This document shows positions 48,248 to 57,490 of a stretch of DNA of 64,000 bases, in pieces. A program made the position numbers and the translations under genes. The stretch comes from an uncultured Erysipelotrichaceae bacterium. Lineage in GTDB: Bacteria > Bacillota_I > Bacilli_A > Erysipelotrichales > Erysipelotrichaceae. The DNA is taken from contig CATJXY010000052.1 of assembly GCA_949744505.1 (NCBI GenBank), positions 1 through 64,000 on the forward strand. The letters are read 5' to 3'. The notes beneath the pieces are model-generated. The model made no database searches and had not been told where the DNA came from. It saw nothing but the letters and a program-made list of their open reading frames with translations. Within the stretch, counting starts at the first letter, position 1; the number at the start of each line of letters is the position of its first letter.

Positions 48248-48364
48248 AATCCCACTAATTATCCGCTCAATCGCATAAATATTCCGTCAGCTCTTGTCTT
48301 AAAATTGAATTTTACAAAAAAAGACAATCTTGAATTTTTATTGTTTTCAATATTGCCTCTATGT

Positions 48365-48997
48365 TTAATTTTCAAATTTCATTTTTCTGCTCATTTTTTC
48401 ACCGGCACCTCTTTTAAACATACCGATGTAAAAACGACTGTTCACAAAAGCTATAAACCCCATTACAAACATTCCTACAAAAGGAACATAAATCAAAACT
48501 CCTAACAAGATTAAAGATGAAAAGAGAATAATTAAGAGTATCACAACAGGATATTTCTTTAGATAATTCCCAATTAAACGAACCGCTTCTTTATTTGTCA
48601 CATTGAAACAAGCAATATAAGGAAAAACAAACAAGAATTGTCCGAAAATCATCAATAACAATATTCCCGCAACCCATGTGCTGATAACCAATAAAGCTCC
48701 TTCGGTTTGAGAGTAAAAAAGCATATCTACCAGTAATACAAAAATCAAAAGAAGATATAAAAGCCAAAGCTTGGTTGCCTGTTTCAAATTTGCTTTCAAA
48801 GCATCAAAAAATACTTTCATGACTTGTCGCTGGCCATTTTCCATATAATCAATCATGGCATAATTCAATGCGCATGTACTTGCCCCAACCGATATGATCG
48901 GAAGACTTGTTAAGGTCCATAAAAAGCCTAACAAAATAATCACTGAAGTATTATCTACGCTTTTCATAAACAATTCTTTCATTTTTATACTTTTCAT
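48365..48997 (-). CDS. DUF624-family (YesL-like) membrane protein
   Basis: 210 residues, about five membrane helices. The DUF624 signature region SVGASTCALNYAMIDYMENGQ follows helix 1. Members often accompany sugar uptake or glycan-use genes; here it sits upstream of the glg operon and downstream of lemA on the same strand. Function unknown; RBS GGAGA. Confidence 0.85.
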   Translation of the reverse strand: MKSIKMKELFMKSVDNTSVIILLGFLWTLTSLPIISVGASTCALNYAMIDYMENGQRQVMKVFFDALKANLKQATKLWLLYLLLIFVLLVDMLFYSQTEGALLVISTWVAGILLLMIFGQFLFVFPYIACFNVTNKEAVRLIGNYLKKYPVVILLIILFSSLILLGVLIYVPFVGMFVMGFIAFVNSRFYIGMFKRGAGEKMSRKMKFEN

Positions 48998-49019
48998 CTC
49001 AGGAAATCTCCTTTGTTAA

Positions 49020-49547
49020 CTACAAATCAATCTTTACATTTTCTTTTTTATGACTTTCTGCTTCAAAGAATTCTTTACTGCACATATTCATCATATTCGC
49101 AATCAAAGAACTTGGAAATGAAACGATTTTTTGATTGAATAGAGAAACATTGGCATTATAAGCCCGTCTAGCAGCCTGTAAGTGTTCCTCACAATCTTGA
49201 ATTTGTCGCTGTAACTCTTTAAAACTTTCACTGCTTTTAATTTGGGGATAATTTTCTCCTACCGCAAAAATTTGACTTTGTGTTTGGTCCATCTTCGCAA
49301 GTGTTTCGCTTCTTTCTCTCATTGTTCCTTTACGCAATTCAATCGTCTCGATCGTTAGTTCTTTTTCAAATTTCATTAGTCCCTTCAAAGCATCAAGGCT
49401 ACTTGTTAAAACATCATATCGTTTTACCAAAGCTACATCGATTCCTGATAGAGCCTCATCAATTTTAACCTCTGCCCTTTTCAATCCATTAGCCATTTGG
49501 ATCACGGCAATCACAACAATAACTAGAATCGCTAATACAATTATCAT
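49020..49547 (-). CDS. lemA: LemA-family protein
   Basis: 175 residues: a single N-terminal membrane helix (MIIVLAILVIVVIAVIQM), then the LemA helical bundle (IDVALVKRYDVLTSSLDALKGLMKFE.. AVGENYPQIKSSESFKELQ). Cytoplasmic or surface scaffold of unknown role. Encoded with a DUF3137 protein directly upstream, a recurrent pair. Confidence 0.92.
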   Translation of the reverse strand: MIIVLAILVIVVIAVIQMANGLKRAEVKIDEALSGIDVALVKRYDVLTSSLDALKGLMKFEKELTIETIELRKGTMRERSETLAKMDQTQSQIFAVGENYPQIKSSESFKELQRQIQDCEEHLQAARRAYNANVSLFNQKIVSFPSSLIANMMNMCSKEFFEAESHKKENVKIDL

Positions 49548-49560
49548 ATTTAATTTCCTC

Positions 49561-50415
49561 CTACTTTTCTACCAGATTCAAACAATCTATGATTCGTGTA
49601 ATCACTCGTACTTGTTTATCAATGGAACGTATTTCTTCTTCATTAATTTCACGAAGCAACGGTGCTTCAAACGAGTTTTCGTGATTATCAATCAAAACAT
49701 GAATCTGATTTTCAATAAATCCAATACATAAATCTCCATAAAACTTCTCATTCAACTCAAGAAGGCTTTCCATAAAATGTGGCGTTAGAATATAAAACGC
49801 ATCATGTTGGGATGAACCATAAACTTGATAGGTTCTATTAAACAGTTCATTTTCCATTTTGAACTTCTCAATTGAAGAAAACCAACCTCCCGGATTTCCT
49901 CCCGAAAATCCTCTTTCTTTTACACAAAGATAAGATGTAAAAGATTTTGGAAAATCAAATACCATCCAATATCCGGAAAAGTATGTTGTTGTCGTCGTTG
50001 TTTTTCCTGTTCTTGTTACTTGTTGCATGCAAACATCACTTCTCGTAAAGTGAATTCCATGATACATTCCACTGATTTGATCATCACTACTGTATGTATT
50101 TCCACATGGAATCAATCTTGTTTGCTCAACAAACTCATAATCAAAGCCTGCATCTTGCATCTTTATATCCGTAAAATATCTTTCAAAAACAGAACGAACC
50201 AATGACTCTTTATAATCTTTTTCATAATCACCGCTATATCTTATAATTCCAATGATTAAAATTCCCAAAAATACTAAAACTGCTCCTACCATCGGACTTG
50301 TAAAAAAACAAAGTACTCCTAAAATAATCAAAGGTATCGCAAATGCCATTCTTTTTAGTATCTTTTTTCTCTTCTCATTCAACCTCTGTAATATTTCATT
50401 ATCTTTCATGTTCAA
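49561..50415 (-). CDS. DUF3137-family membrane protein
   Basis: 284 residues: two N-terminal membrane helices (~20-60), then a beta-rich domain (YFSGYWMVFDFPKSFTSYLCVKERGF). DUF3137 proteins pair with LemA but have no established function. The start overlaps the ung stop by 4 nt, so it is coupled to ung. Operon order is ung, this gene, lemA, DUF624. Confidence 0.85.
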   Translation of the reverse strand: MNMKDNEILQRLNEKRKKILKRMAFAIPLIILGVLCFFTSPMVGAVLVFLGILIIGIIRYSGDYEKDYKESLVRSVFERYFTDIKMQDAGFDYEFVEQTRLIPCGNTYSSDDQISGMYHGIHFTRSDVCMQQVTRTGKTTTTTTYFSGYWMVFDFPKSFTSYLCVKERGFSGGNPGGWFSSIEKFKMENELFNRTYQVYGSSQHDAFYILTPHFMESLLELNEKFYGDLCIGFIENQIHVLIDNHENSFEAPLLREINEEEIRSIDKQVRVITRIIDCLNLVEK

Positions 50416-51077
50416 TCCTCAATCTGCCAATCAATAGGTGTCAATCCTCTTTCAACCAAAGCCTGATTACATTTAGAAAACGGTCGTGAACCAAAAAATC
50501 CATTATAAGCGGATAAAGGAGATGGATGTGGACTTTTAATTAAAACATGTTTTGGATTCGTGATCCACTTTGCCTTATCTTGTGCATTTCTGCCCCATAG
50601 GATAAAAACAATCGGTGTTTCATGTTCATTTAATTTTCTCATCACTTCATCAGTAAACAATTCCCAACCTTTTCCCCGATGACTGAGCGGTTTTGAATCT
50701 TCAACCGTTAAAACCGTGTTCATCAAGAAGACTCCTTGTTTTGCCCATTTCATCAAATATCCATGATGAGGAATACTACATCCCAAATCATCATGAAGTT
50801 CTTTATAAATATTTTCCAAACTTGGTGGAATCTTAACTCCCTTTTGTACTGAAAAGCACATGCCATGTGCTTGATTTGGCTGATGATACGGATCTTGTCC
50901 GACAATCACTACTTTGATATCCGAATAATTTGTATTTTCAAATGCAGAGAATACATTTGTTCTGATCGGATAAACTTTTTTTGTCCTAAATTCATTTCTT
51001 AGAAATGCTGAAAGCTTTTGAAAATACGGTTTCTCAAATTCAGCTTTTAAAAATGGTGTCCATTCATTTTGAAACAT
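50412..51077 (-). CDS. ung: Uracil-DNA glycosylase (family 1)
   Basis: 221 residues. Water-activating loop GQDPYHQPNQAHG (~63), uracil-binding LLMNTVLTVE and the minor-groove HPSPLSAYNGF loop (~185). It removes uracil from DNA for base-excision repair. It starts the ung-DUF3137-lemA-DUF624 run. Confidence 0.96.
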   Translation of the reverse strand: MFQNEWTPFLKAEFEKPYFQKLSAFLRNEFRTKKVYPIRTNVFSAFENTNYSDIKVVIVGQDPYHQPNQAHGMCFSVQKGVKIPPSLENIYKELHDDLGCSIPHHGYLMKWAKQGVFLMNTVLTVEDSKPLSHRGKGWELFTDEVMRKLNEHETPIVFILWGRNAQDKAKWITNPKHVLIKSPHPSPLSAYNGFFGSRPFSKCNQALVERGLTPIDWQIED

Positions 51078-51130
51078 CTCATTTCACCTCTTCATAATTG
51101 TAACATATTTTCTTTTAAAATAATCACAAA

Positions 51131-51625
51131 CTATAATTCTCTTTCAATCATTATTTCTATTGGAACTATATTTGGTTTTTCCTTTTCAAAAGTTACAAAA
51201 CCATTCTTTTCATAAAATCCTCGTGCTCGCTCATTTTCTTTAAAAACCCATAATATGATTTTTTTATATCCTGCTTTTTTCACATCTTCCAGGACACGCT
51301 CCATCATCTTTGTTCCAAAACCTTTTCTCCAATTATTTAAAAGACTGTGGATACAAATCAATTCAGCACAATCTTCTTCATTATTTCTTGCCTTATCCCA
51401 AAATGCAATACAATGGGCATGTTTCTCAATCTCTAAGATATATCCGTTTTTAAGTTGTTGATCTAAAATTTCTTGATACATTTTTGTTATTTTTACTAAA
51501 TCCGTACATCTTAACAACTCTTCCTCTGACAAGATTCCCTTAAATCCTGCTTTCCAACTTTCCGCTTGTATATAAGCAAGAATCGATTCATCTCCTTTTT
51601 TCACTTTTCTGATTGAATAATCCAT
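51131..51625 (-). CDS. GNAT-family N-acetyltransferase
   Basis: 164 residues. Motif A region LNNWRKGFGTKMMERVLEDVKKAGYKKIILWV followed by ENERARGFYEKNGFVTFEKE, the C-terminal GNAT signature. The substrate is unknown; it is unlike the other GNAT here at 30183-30644. It stands alone between ung and secA. Confidence 0.9.
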   Translation of the reverse strand: MDYSIRKVKKGDESILAYIQAESWKAGFKGILSEEELLRCTDLVKITKMYQEILDQQLKNGYILEIEKHAHCIAFWDKARNNEEDCAELICIHSLLNNWRKGFGTKMMERVLEDVKKAGYKKIILWVFKENERARGFYEKNGFVTFEKEKPNIVPIEIMIEREL

Positions 51626-51651
51626 TTTAACCCTCGCAAATTCTATACTAT

Positions 51652-53976
51652 CTATTTTGATTGTTCCTCATTATTTTCTGATTCGGAAATTTGTACTTTA
51701 ATACTTAAAAGACGAATCGCAACATTTCTAACAATATTATTCATCATTTCATCAAAACGTTGATATCCTTCATCTTTATATTCTTCTTGAGGTTTTTTCT
51801 GAGCATAAGAACGAAGATAAATACCTTGTTTCAAACGTTCCATTCCATCTACGTGATCTTGCCAGTATTGATCGATCGTTCCTAATACAATTCTTCTTTC
51901 GATTTCATTCATGAACGGAATTTCTTCTGCTTTCTTTTGATATTCAAGAATCATTTTTTCCGCAAACCATTTTTCATTCATTTTTTTAAAATCTTCTAAA
52001 GCATAGTTTTCTAAATGAAAACTTTCCAACAAATAGCGCTTATGTTCTTCGCTCTTACTTAAACCAAATTCTTGTGCAACAGCTTCAGCAGCACTTTTTA
52101 ACATGCTTTCAATCAATGTACCTAAACTTTCACTGTTTAGTATCTCATCTCTTTGACCGTAGATAATCATTCGTTGCTCCATTAAGACATTATCAAACTC
52201 TAATGTATTTTTTCTCTGTCCGAAATGTCTGACCTCTGCATATTTTTGAATATCATCTACCATTTTTCTTGTCTTTTCCTCGTCAAAACGACCTTCACTG
52301 ACTTTTTGAATCAATCCATTTTGTGTTTCTGTATGATATTTTTGAATCAAATCATCTTGCATAGAAACATAGAAACGGCTACATCCCGGATCTCCCTGTC
52401 TTCCGCTTCTTCCTCTTAGCTGATTGTCAATACGAGCCGCATCGTGTCTTTCAGATCCTAATACAACTAAACCTCCTAACTCAGCAACTCCTTCCGCCAA
52501 ACGTATATCGGTTCCTCTTGCAGCCATATTGGTGGCAATGGTAACGGTTCTTCTTTTCCCGGCTTCTTGAATGATATGTGCTTCTTGAGCATCATTACGA
52601 GCATTTAAAACTTCATGAGGAATATTGCATTGTTTCAACATCTTTGAAAGCAATTCACTGACCTCCACAGATAAAGTTCCCACCAAGACCGGTTGACCTT
52701 TTTCATAAAGTCTTTTTACCTCTTCGATAATTGCCTCATATTTTTCACGCTTTGTCGCAAAAATCTGATCTGGTTCATCTTGACGGATACATGGTTTATT
52801 TGTCGGAACTTGCAAAACTCGCATATTATAAATATTTAATAATTCATCTTCTTCACTCTTCGCCGTTCCGGTCATACCACAAAGGAAATCATACATTCTG
52901 AAGAAATTTTGATATGTGATGGTCGCAATCGTCTTTGTTTCTTGCTTAATGCTGACATGTTCCTTAGCCTGAATTGCTTGATGTAATCCATCAGAAAACT
53001 CTCTGCCTTGCATCTTTCTTCCGGTAAACTGATCAATCAGAATAATCTCATCATCTTGTACCATATATTCCACATCGGCACTCATCACATAATTCGCCCT
53101 TAAAGCATTGTTGATTGAATGAACGATTGCAGATTTATCTTGATCATATAAAGAATCCACATGATAATATTTTTCCGCTTTACTGATTCCTTTTGAAGTC
53201 AAATAAATTTGTGTTGTTTGGACATCTTTTTCATAGTCCTCCATATTCAAGCTTTTAACAAAACGATCTGCCTGCATATAAAGAAACTGCAAATCTTCTC
53301 CTTTACCGGATATGATCAACGGGGTTCTTGCTTCATCAATCAAAATCGAGTCGGCTTCATCAAGAAGTGCCGCATGCAATCCACGAAGCACTCGATCCTC
53401 TTTTCTCATACATAAATTATCTCTTAAATAATCAAATCCCAATTCTGAGTTTGTTGTATATGTAACATCACATAAAAATGCTTGCCGCTTCTCAAATCTA
53501 GATAATTCTTTTCCATTACATCCTACACTTAATCCCATAAAACGATAAACATCTCCCATCCAAGCAGCATCTCTTTTCGCAAGATATTCGTTTACCGTTA
53601 TGACATGAACTCCCTTTTGTTGAAGAGCTAAATAATATACCGGAAAAATTGCAGTCAATGTTTTTCCTTCTCCCGTCTTCATCTCGGCAATATCCCCTTT
53701 TGTCAGAACAACGCCTCCCAATAGCTGTACCGGATATGGATTTTGATGAAGAACTCGTTTTGCCGCTTCTTTTATTGACGCAAAAATCTCAGGAAGCATT
53801 TCTTCCTGTTTTTGTCCTTCTTGAATTCTCTTTTTAAATTTTGCAGTTTGGCTTCTCAGCTCTTCATCGCTCATTGCGCTCATCACAGACTCGAAACCTT
53901 CTGCCTTTTTAACAATTCTATTATATTTTGAAAGCATTCCTGCATCCGTTTTTAATAATTCATCGAATATTTTCAT
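51652..53976 (-). CDS. secA: Preprotein translocase ATPase SecA (short form without C-terminal zinc motif)
   Basis: 774 residues: NBD1 with Walker A MKTGEGKTL and DEAD-type LLDEADSILIDEARTPL, a preprotein-binding domain, NBD2 (TNMAARGTDIRL, QLRGRSGRQGDPG) and the helical scaffold/wing (DQYWQDHVDGMERLKQGIYLRSYAQ). I use the ATG at 53976 because AAGGAG precedes it; the track start lies within that RBS. The protein ends ISESENNEEQSK without the CxC..CH zinc tail found in many SecA proteins, so it could be the sole SecA of a clade lacking that tail or an accessory SecA2. prfB, a frequent neighbour, is absent. Confidence 0.93.
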   Translation of the reverse strand: MKIFDELLKTDAGMLSKYNRIVKKAEGFESVMSAMSDEELRSQTAKFKKRIQEGQKQEEMLPEIFASIKEAAKRVLHQNPYPVQLLGGVVLTKGDIAEMKTGEGKTLTAIFPVYYLALQQKGVHVITVNEYLAKRDAAWMGDVYRFMGLSVGCNGKELSRFEKRQAFLCDVTYTTNSELGFDYLRDNLCMRKEDRVLRGLHAALLDEADSILIDEARTPLIISGKGEDLQFLYMQADRFVKSLNMEDYEKDVQTTQIYLTSKGISKAEKYYHVDSLYDQDKSAIVHSINNALRANYVMSADVEYMVQDDEIILIDQFTGRKMQGREFSDGLHQAIQAKEHVSIKQETKTIATITYQNFFRMYDFLCGMTGTAKSEEDELLNIYNMRVLQVPTNKPCIRQDEPDQIFATKREKYEAIIEEVKRLYEKGQPVLVGTLSVEVSELLSKMLKQCNIPHEVLNARNDAQEAHIIQEAGKRRTVTIATNMAARGTDIRLAEGVAELGGLVVLGSERHDAARIDNQLRGRSGRQGDPGCSRFYVSMQDDLIQKYHTETQNGLIQKVSEGRFDEEKTRKMVDDIQKYAEVRHFGQRKNTLEFDNVLMEQRMIIYGQRDEILNSESLGTLIESMLKSAAEAVAQEFGLSKSEEHKRYLLESFHLENYALEDFKKMNEKWFAEKMILEYQKKAEEIPFMNEIERRIVLGTIDQYWQDHVDGMERLKQGIYLRSYAQKKPQEEYKDEGYQRFDEMMNNIVRNVAIRLLSIKVQISESENNEEQSK

Positions 53977-54000
53977 TTCATTTTCTCCTTCCATCGATCA

Positions 54001-54309
54001 TTAAAAAAGATCAAATGGAGGAGCTAAAATACCAACAGGAATCATTTTTTCATTTAAAACTATTATTCCTGTATGTTCAATATTTTGGCATAACTCTTCT
54101 TTATATGTAATTTCACTTAATAAAGATTCATCAAAAACAGTCAAAACAAAAGTACGTTCAAATTTACCTTCAAAAAATGATTCATTTTGTGAAACGTTCT
54201 CAAATTGTTCAGAGGAACTCATTTCGTTTAAACAAAAATGATCACATGACAAAAACAGCACAAATAATGCAAATACAGTAAAAATAATCTTACAGGTCTG
54301 CTGCTTCAT
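54001..54309 (-). CDS. Small exported or membrane-anchored protein of unknown function
   Basis: 102 residues. The start at ATG 54309 has GGGAGG at 7 nt; the track start overlaps this RBS. An N-terminal hydrophobic segment (IIFTVFALFVLFLSCDHFC) could be a signal anchor or a weak lipoprotein signal (LFLSC). The remainder is acidic with no motif I recognise. It lies 24 nt before secA, possibly co-transcribed. Confidence 0.6.
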   Translation of the reverse strand: MKQQTCKIIFTVFALFVLFLSCDHFCLNEMSSSEQFENVSQNESFFEGKFERTFVLTVFDESLLSEITYKEELCQNIEHTGIIVLNEKMIPVGILAPPFDLF

Positions 54310-54382
54310 CCAAATTCCTCCCATATAAAAACAAGTATAAAGAAATTTTAACCTTTATTCAAGAAAAACAACTTGACCAAAC

Positions 54383-54412
54383 AAAAAGCAGAAGTTTTTT
54401 TAACACTTCTGC
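54383..54412 (-). terminator. ddl terminator
   Basis: GCAGAAGT-N9-ACTTCTGC 8-bp stem followed by UUUUU on the minus strand. Confidence 0.85.
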
Positions 54413-54420
54413 TCATTTCG

Positions 54421-55620
54421 TTATGAGTTCTTGAGTCCTTTTGTTCCTTTTGCACCATGAAGTGAAAAATTAGCTAACAAGTTTGTGTCATAAGAGAAAA
54501 TCATCTTTTCTCTTCTTCTTTGACGTTTGATTGCCAATTCAACTAACTCATCCATTAATTGTGTAAAGTTACAATCCGTCTTTTCCCACAGATAAAATGC
54601 CAAACTACCCGGTATCGTATTGATTTCATTGACAAAGATTTCTTTTGTCGATCCATCCATCATAAAATCAATTCGACTCACACCACTTGCAGATAATACT
54701 TTAAAAGTTTTCACAGCCAAGTCTTGTATTTTCTTTGTTGTTTCTTCATCTAAAGGTGCAGGAACAATTCTAGCTGTTGAAGCCATTCCCTTGGAAGCTC
54801 CCGTTTTTTTAGATCCCCCTGATCTTTCATATTTATCTTGGAAACTTAAAATTTCATCCTGCTTTGCAACCTGTTCCAAAACAGACGGTCTACAAGAGAA
54901 AGAATCTCCTAAAACAGAACAGTTAATTTCAATTAAATCCTGAATCATTTTCTCAACAACCACTTTATTGTCATATTGTGAAGTTTCCGCAATTCCGGCA
55001 ATAAATTCTTCATCATTATGTGCAATTACGATTCCGACCGAGCTTCCAAGACAAGCCGGTTTTAAAACAACAGGATAAGTCAAATTGTGTACTTTTTCCA
55101 ACACATCCTGTTTCATGCTCTCAAATTCATGACCATAAAGCCAGAACCAATCCCCGACAGGAAGATTGCTGTTTTGCAATATATGCTTCATAAATACTTT
55201 ATCTTGACCCACAGCAGCAGCCATCACATCACATCCTGCATAAGGTATTTTTAACATTTCCAAGAACCCTTGCAGTGTTCCATCTTCTCCATTTGTTCCA
55301 TGCACAATCGGTAAAAGAACATCTAATTCCGCAATCGGTTTTGTGAATAACCCTTTTTTTACCGGTTCCAGATAAACTTTTTGATCTCTTCTTATAAAAG
55401 TAACTTGCGGTACTTTCATCACCAGTTCATTTAAATTCTTATATGTTTCCATGTTTCTTAGTAGCTCAGAACTAAAAAACAGGCGTTGTTTTGAAATATA
55501 AATTGGAATCACTTCATATTTTGTTTTGTCTAATGCCTCCATTGCCTGCATCGCCGTGATAACACTGACTTCATGTTCAACAGACTCTCCACCAAATAAA
55601 ACACCCACATTTATTTTCAT
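54421..55620 (-). CDS. ddl: D-alanine--D-alanine ligase
   Basis: 399 residues, slightly long. N-terminal VLFGGESVEHEVSVITAMQA, ATP-grasp domain with LKPACLGSSVGIVIAHN, RIDFMMDG and NEINTIPGSLAFYLWE. It makes the D-Ala-D-Ala dipeptide of peptidoglycan. A ~30-residue C-terminal tail (MIFSYDTNLLANFSLHGAKG..) exceeds the family norm. Monocistronic; RBS CGGAGG and a TATAAT at 55652-55647. Confidence 0.95.
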   Translation of the reverse strand: MKINVGVLFGGESVEHEVSVITAMQAMEALDKTKYEVIPIYISKQRLFFSSELLRNMETYKNLNELVMKVPQVTFIRRDQKVYLEPVKKGLFTKPIAELDVLLPIVHGTNGEDGTLQGFLEMLKIPYAGCDVMAAAVGQDKVFMKHILQNSNLPVGDWFWLYGHEFESMKQDVLEKVHNLTYPVVLKPACLGSSVGIVIAHNDEEFIAGIAETSQYDNKVVVEKMIQDLIEINCSVLGDSFSCRPSVLEQVAKQDEILSFQDKYERSGGSKKTGASKGMASTARIVPAPLDEETTKKIQDLAVKTFKVLSASGVSRIDFMMDGSTKEIFVNEINTIPGSLAFYLWEKTDCNFTQLMDELVELAIKRQRRREKMIFSYDTNLLANFSLHGAKGTKGLKNS

Positions 55621-55778
55621 GATAAAACCTCCGAATTCCTTTATTTATTATACTAGGATTCCCTAAAATGTGAACTCTTTTCCCTATTTTTTTATTTTGT
55701 AACTCTTTTTTTTCACTATTCGATATTTTATTTATAGGAGGACAAAAAAGATTATGTTAAAATAAATAAGGTGATGCT

Positions 55779-56636
55779 ATGAATGGTGATTATAAAAAAA
55801 TCAAACTGATTGCAACAGACATTGACGGTACACTTGTCAATTCAAAAGGAAAAATCTCTTCTAAAACAAAAGAAATTCTTTTACAATGGCAAAAGCAAGG
55901 GGGAAAAATCGCATTAGTAAGCGGAAGAAATTATACTGACTGCCTCCCTTTGATTGAAGATTTGAATCTGGCAAAGTATGGTGGATACATCATTGGAGCA
56001 AATGGACAGTTTATACAAAATTGCACTACTCAAGCTCGATTTGAAGAGGAAAAACTAAGTATTGAACAGTGTTTACAAATCATCGATAGTGCCAAAAGCA
56101 TGCAACTTGTCAGTGTCCTTGGTTTTGATAATAAATTGTATAATGTCGGAACAGGATTTTCTTTGTTTGTATCCAAAGTTTATTCGATTGCAAGAAAAGT
56201 ACAATGGATTTATCGCCAAGTGGATGGTTATCCGCAAACAAACACAACGGACATTCGTCCCTATTTAACAGAAGGACTGGGGAAAATCGGATTTTTCAGT
56301 CGCTATAAGAAACTTCTTAAATTCGAAAAATTCCTTCATCAAAGTCATCCTAATCAATTTGATACTTACTTTGTGGCAAAGAATTGGTTAGAGGTTACCA
56401 AAAAAGGAACATCTAAAGGAAATGCCCTTTTCAAATTATGTGAAATAGAAGAATTGAGTATAGATGAAACGCTTGCTTTTGGAGATGGCGGAAATGATAT
56501 CTCCTTGCTTGAAGCGGCAGGAATCGGAGTTGCTATGGGAAATGGCATGTCACAATTAAAAGAAAAAGCAGATTTCATCTGCGATACAAACAAAAACGAA
56601 GGCCTTGCCAAGTTTATTGAACAAAATCTTCTTTAA
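55779..56636 (+). CDS. HAD-superfamily Cof-type sugar phosphatase
   Basis: 285 residues. Motif I DIDGTLVNS (~15), motif II SGRNY, the C2B cap and motif IV FGDGGNDISLLEAAGIGVAMGN. It dephosphorylates sugar phosphates or related metabolites; specificity is unpredictable. First of a short plus-strand pair with TraX; RBS AAGGTGATGCT. Divergent from ddl. Confidence 0.92.
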   Translation: MNGDYKKIKLIATDIDGTLVNSKGKISSKTKEILLQWQKQGGKIALVSGRNYTDCLPLIEDLNLAKYGGYIIGANGQFIQNCTTQARFEEEKLSIEQCLQIIDSAKSMQLVSVLGFDNKLYNVGTGFSLFVSKVYSIARKVQWIYRQVDGYPQTNTTDIRPYLTEGLGKIGFFSRYKKLLKFEKFLHQSHPNQFDTYFVAKNWLEVTKKGTSKGNALFKLCEIEELSIDETLAFGDGGNDISLLEAAGIGVAMGNGMSQLKEKADFICDTNKNEGLAKFIEQNLL

Positions 56637-56664
56637 TAAAGTCTTAATATTATGGAGAAATATA

Positions 56665-57414
56665 ATGAATATTAAAAATATGAGTCTGAATTCAAATCAT
56701 TTAAAACTGATCGCAATCCTCGCAATGACAATCGATCATCTTACCGATCTTTTATATCCGAATTATCCGATAGAACCAATTCCTCTCATTTTACATTTTA
56801 TCGGCAGGTTAACGGCTCCGATCATGTGGTTTTTTATCGTTGAAGGATTTCATTATACAAAAAATGTAAAGAAATATATATTACGGTTAGGAGCATTTGC
56901 TTTGATTTCACATTTTGCCTATTGTTTCGGTTTCGGAATCGATCCTCTTCCATTTAAAGGCGGAATATTCAATCAAACTTCTGTAATGTATCCGCTGTTT
57001 ATTGCTGTAGTCATTCTTTGGTTACTAAGTAATGAAGTCAAATTGAACCCAGTCTTAAAATTCTTGATTTCTTTCTGCTTAGTATGGTCTGCTTTTCCTG
57101 CAAATTGGAGTTGTATTGCTGTTCTTGCAATTCTCAGCATGAATGAAAAACGAGGCAATCTAAAAGGGCAGATGTTATCAATGTGTCTATGGGTCTTTCT
57201 CTATGGCATCGTTTCCTATTTCTTTGTCAGTAAAGCCTATGCATTAGAATTGATTGGAGTTTTATTAGTATATCCGATTTTGAAAAGATATAATGGTGAA
57301 CGAGGTAAGGTAAAATGGATGAAATGGTTCTTTTATGCCTATTATCCGGCGCACTTAATTATTATAGGAATATGTCGAATTATTCTATACGGAAATATAA
57401 ACATCGGTTTATAA
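56665..57414 (+). CDS. TraX-family membrane acyltransferase-like protein
   Basis: 249 residues. About seven or eight membrane helices and the TraX signature LKLIAILAMTIDHLTDLL..HFIGRLTAPIMWFFIVEGFHYT near the N-terminus; a C-terminal YAYYPAHL is also typical. TraX N-acetylates pilin in F-type plasmids; chromosomal relatives in Bacillota have unknown targets. I use ATG 56665, preceded by GGAGAA; the track start overlaps the upstream gene. Confidence 0.88.
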   Translation: MNIKNMSLNSNHLKLIAILAMTIDHLTDLLYPNYPIEPIPLILHFIGRLTAPIMWFFIVEGFHYTKNVKKYILRLGAFALISHFAYCFGFGIDPLPFKGGIFNQTSVMYPLFIAVVILWLLSNEVKLNPVLKFLISFCLVWSAFPANWSCIAVLAILSMNEKRGNLKGQMLSMCLWVFLYGIVSYFFVSKAYALELIGVLLVYPILKRYNGERGKVKWMKWFFYAYYPAHLIIIGICRIILYGNINIGL

Positions 57415-57440
57415 ATATCATATTTTACTTTCTACAATAA

Positions 57441-57476
57441 AAATAAGAGATGAAATTTACGTATCATCTCTTATTT
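57441..57476. terminator. Bidirectional terminator
   Basis: AAATAAGAGATGA-N10-TCATCTCTTATTT, a perfect 13-bp stem between convergent traX-like and aminotransferase genes. Confidence 0.9.
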
Positions 57477-57490
57477 TATATTTATAAAAC

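Noticed and set aside
48245-48505. Plus-strand 86-residue ORF in the glgC upstream spacer
   Set aside because: No RBS, overlaps the DUF624 gene on the opposite strand, and has no recognisable features.
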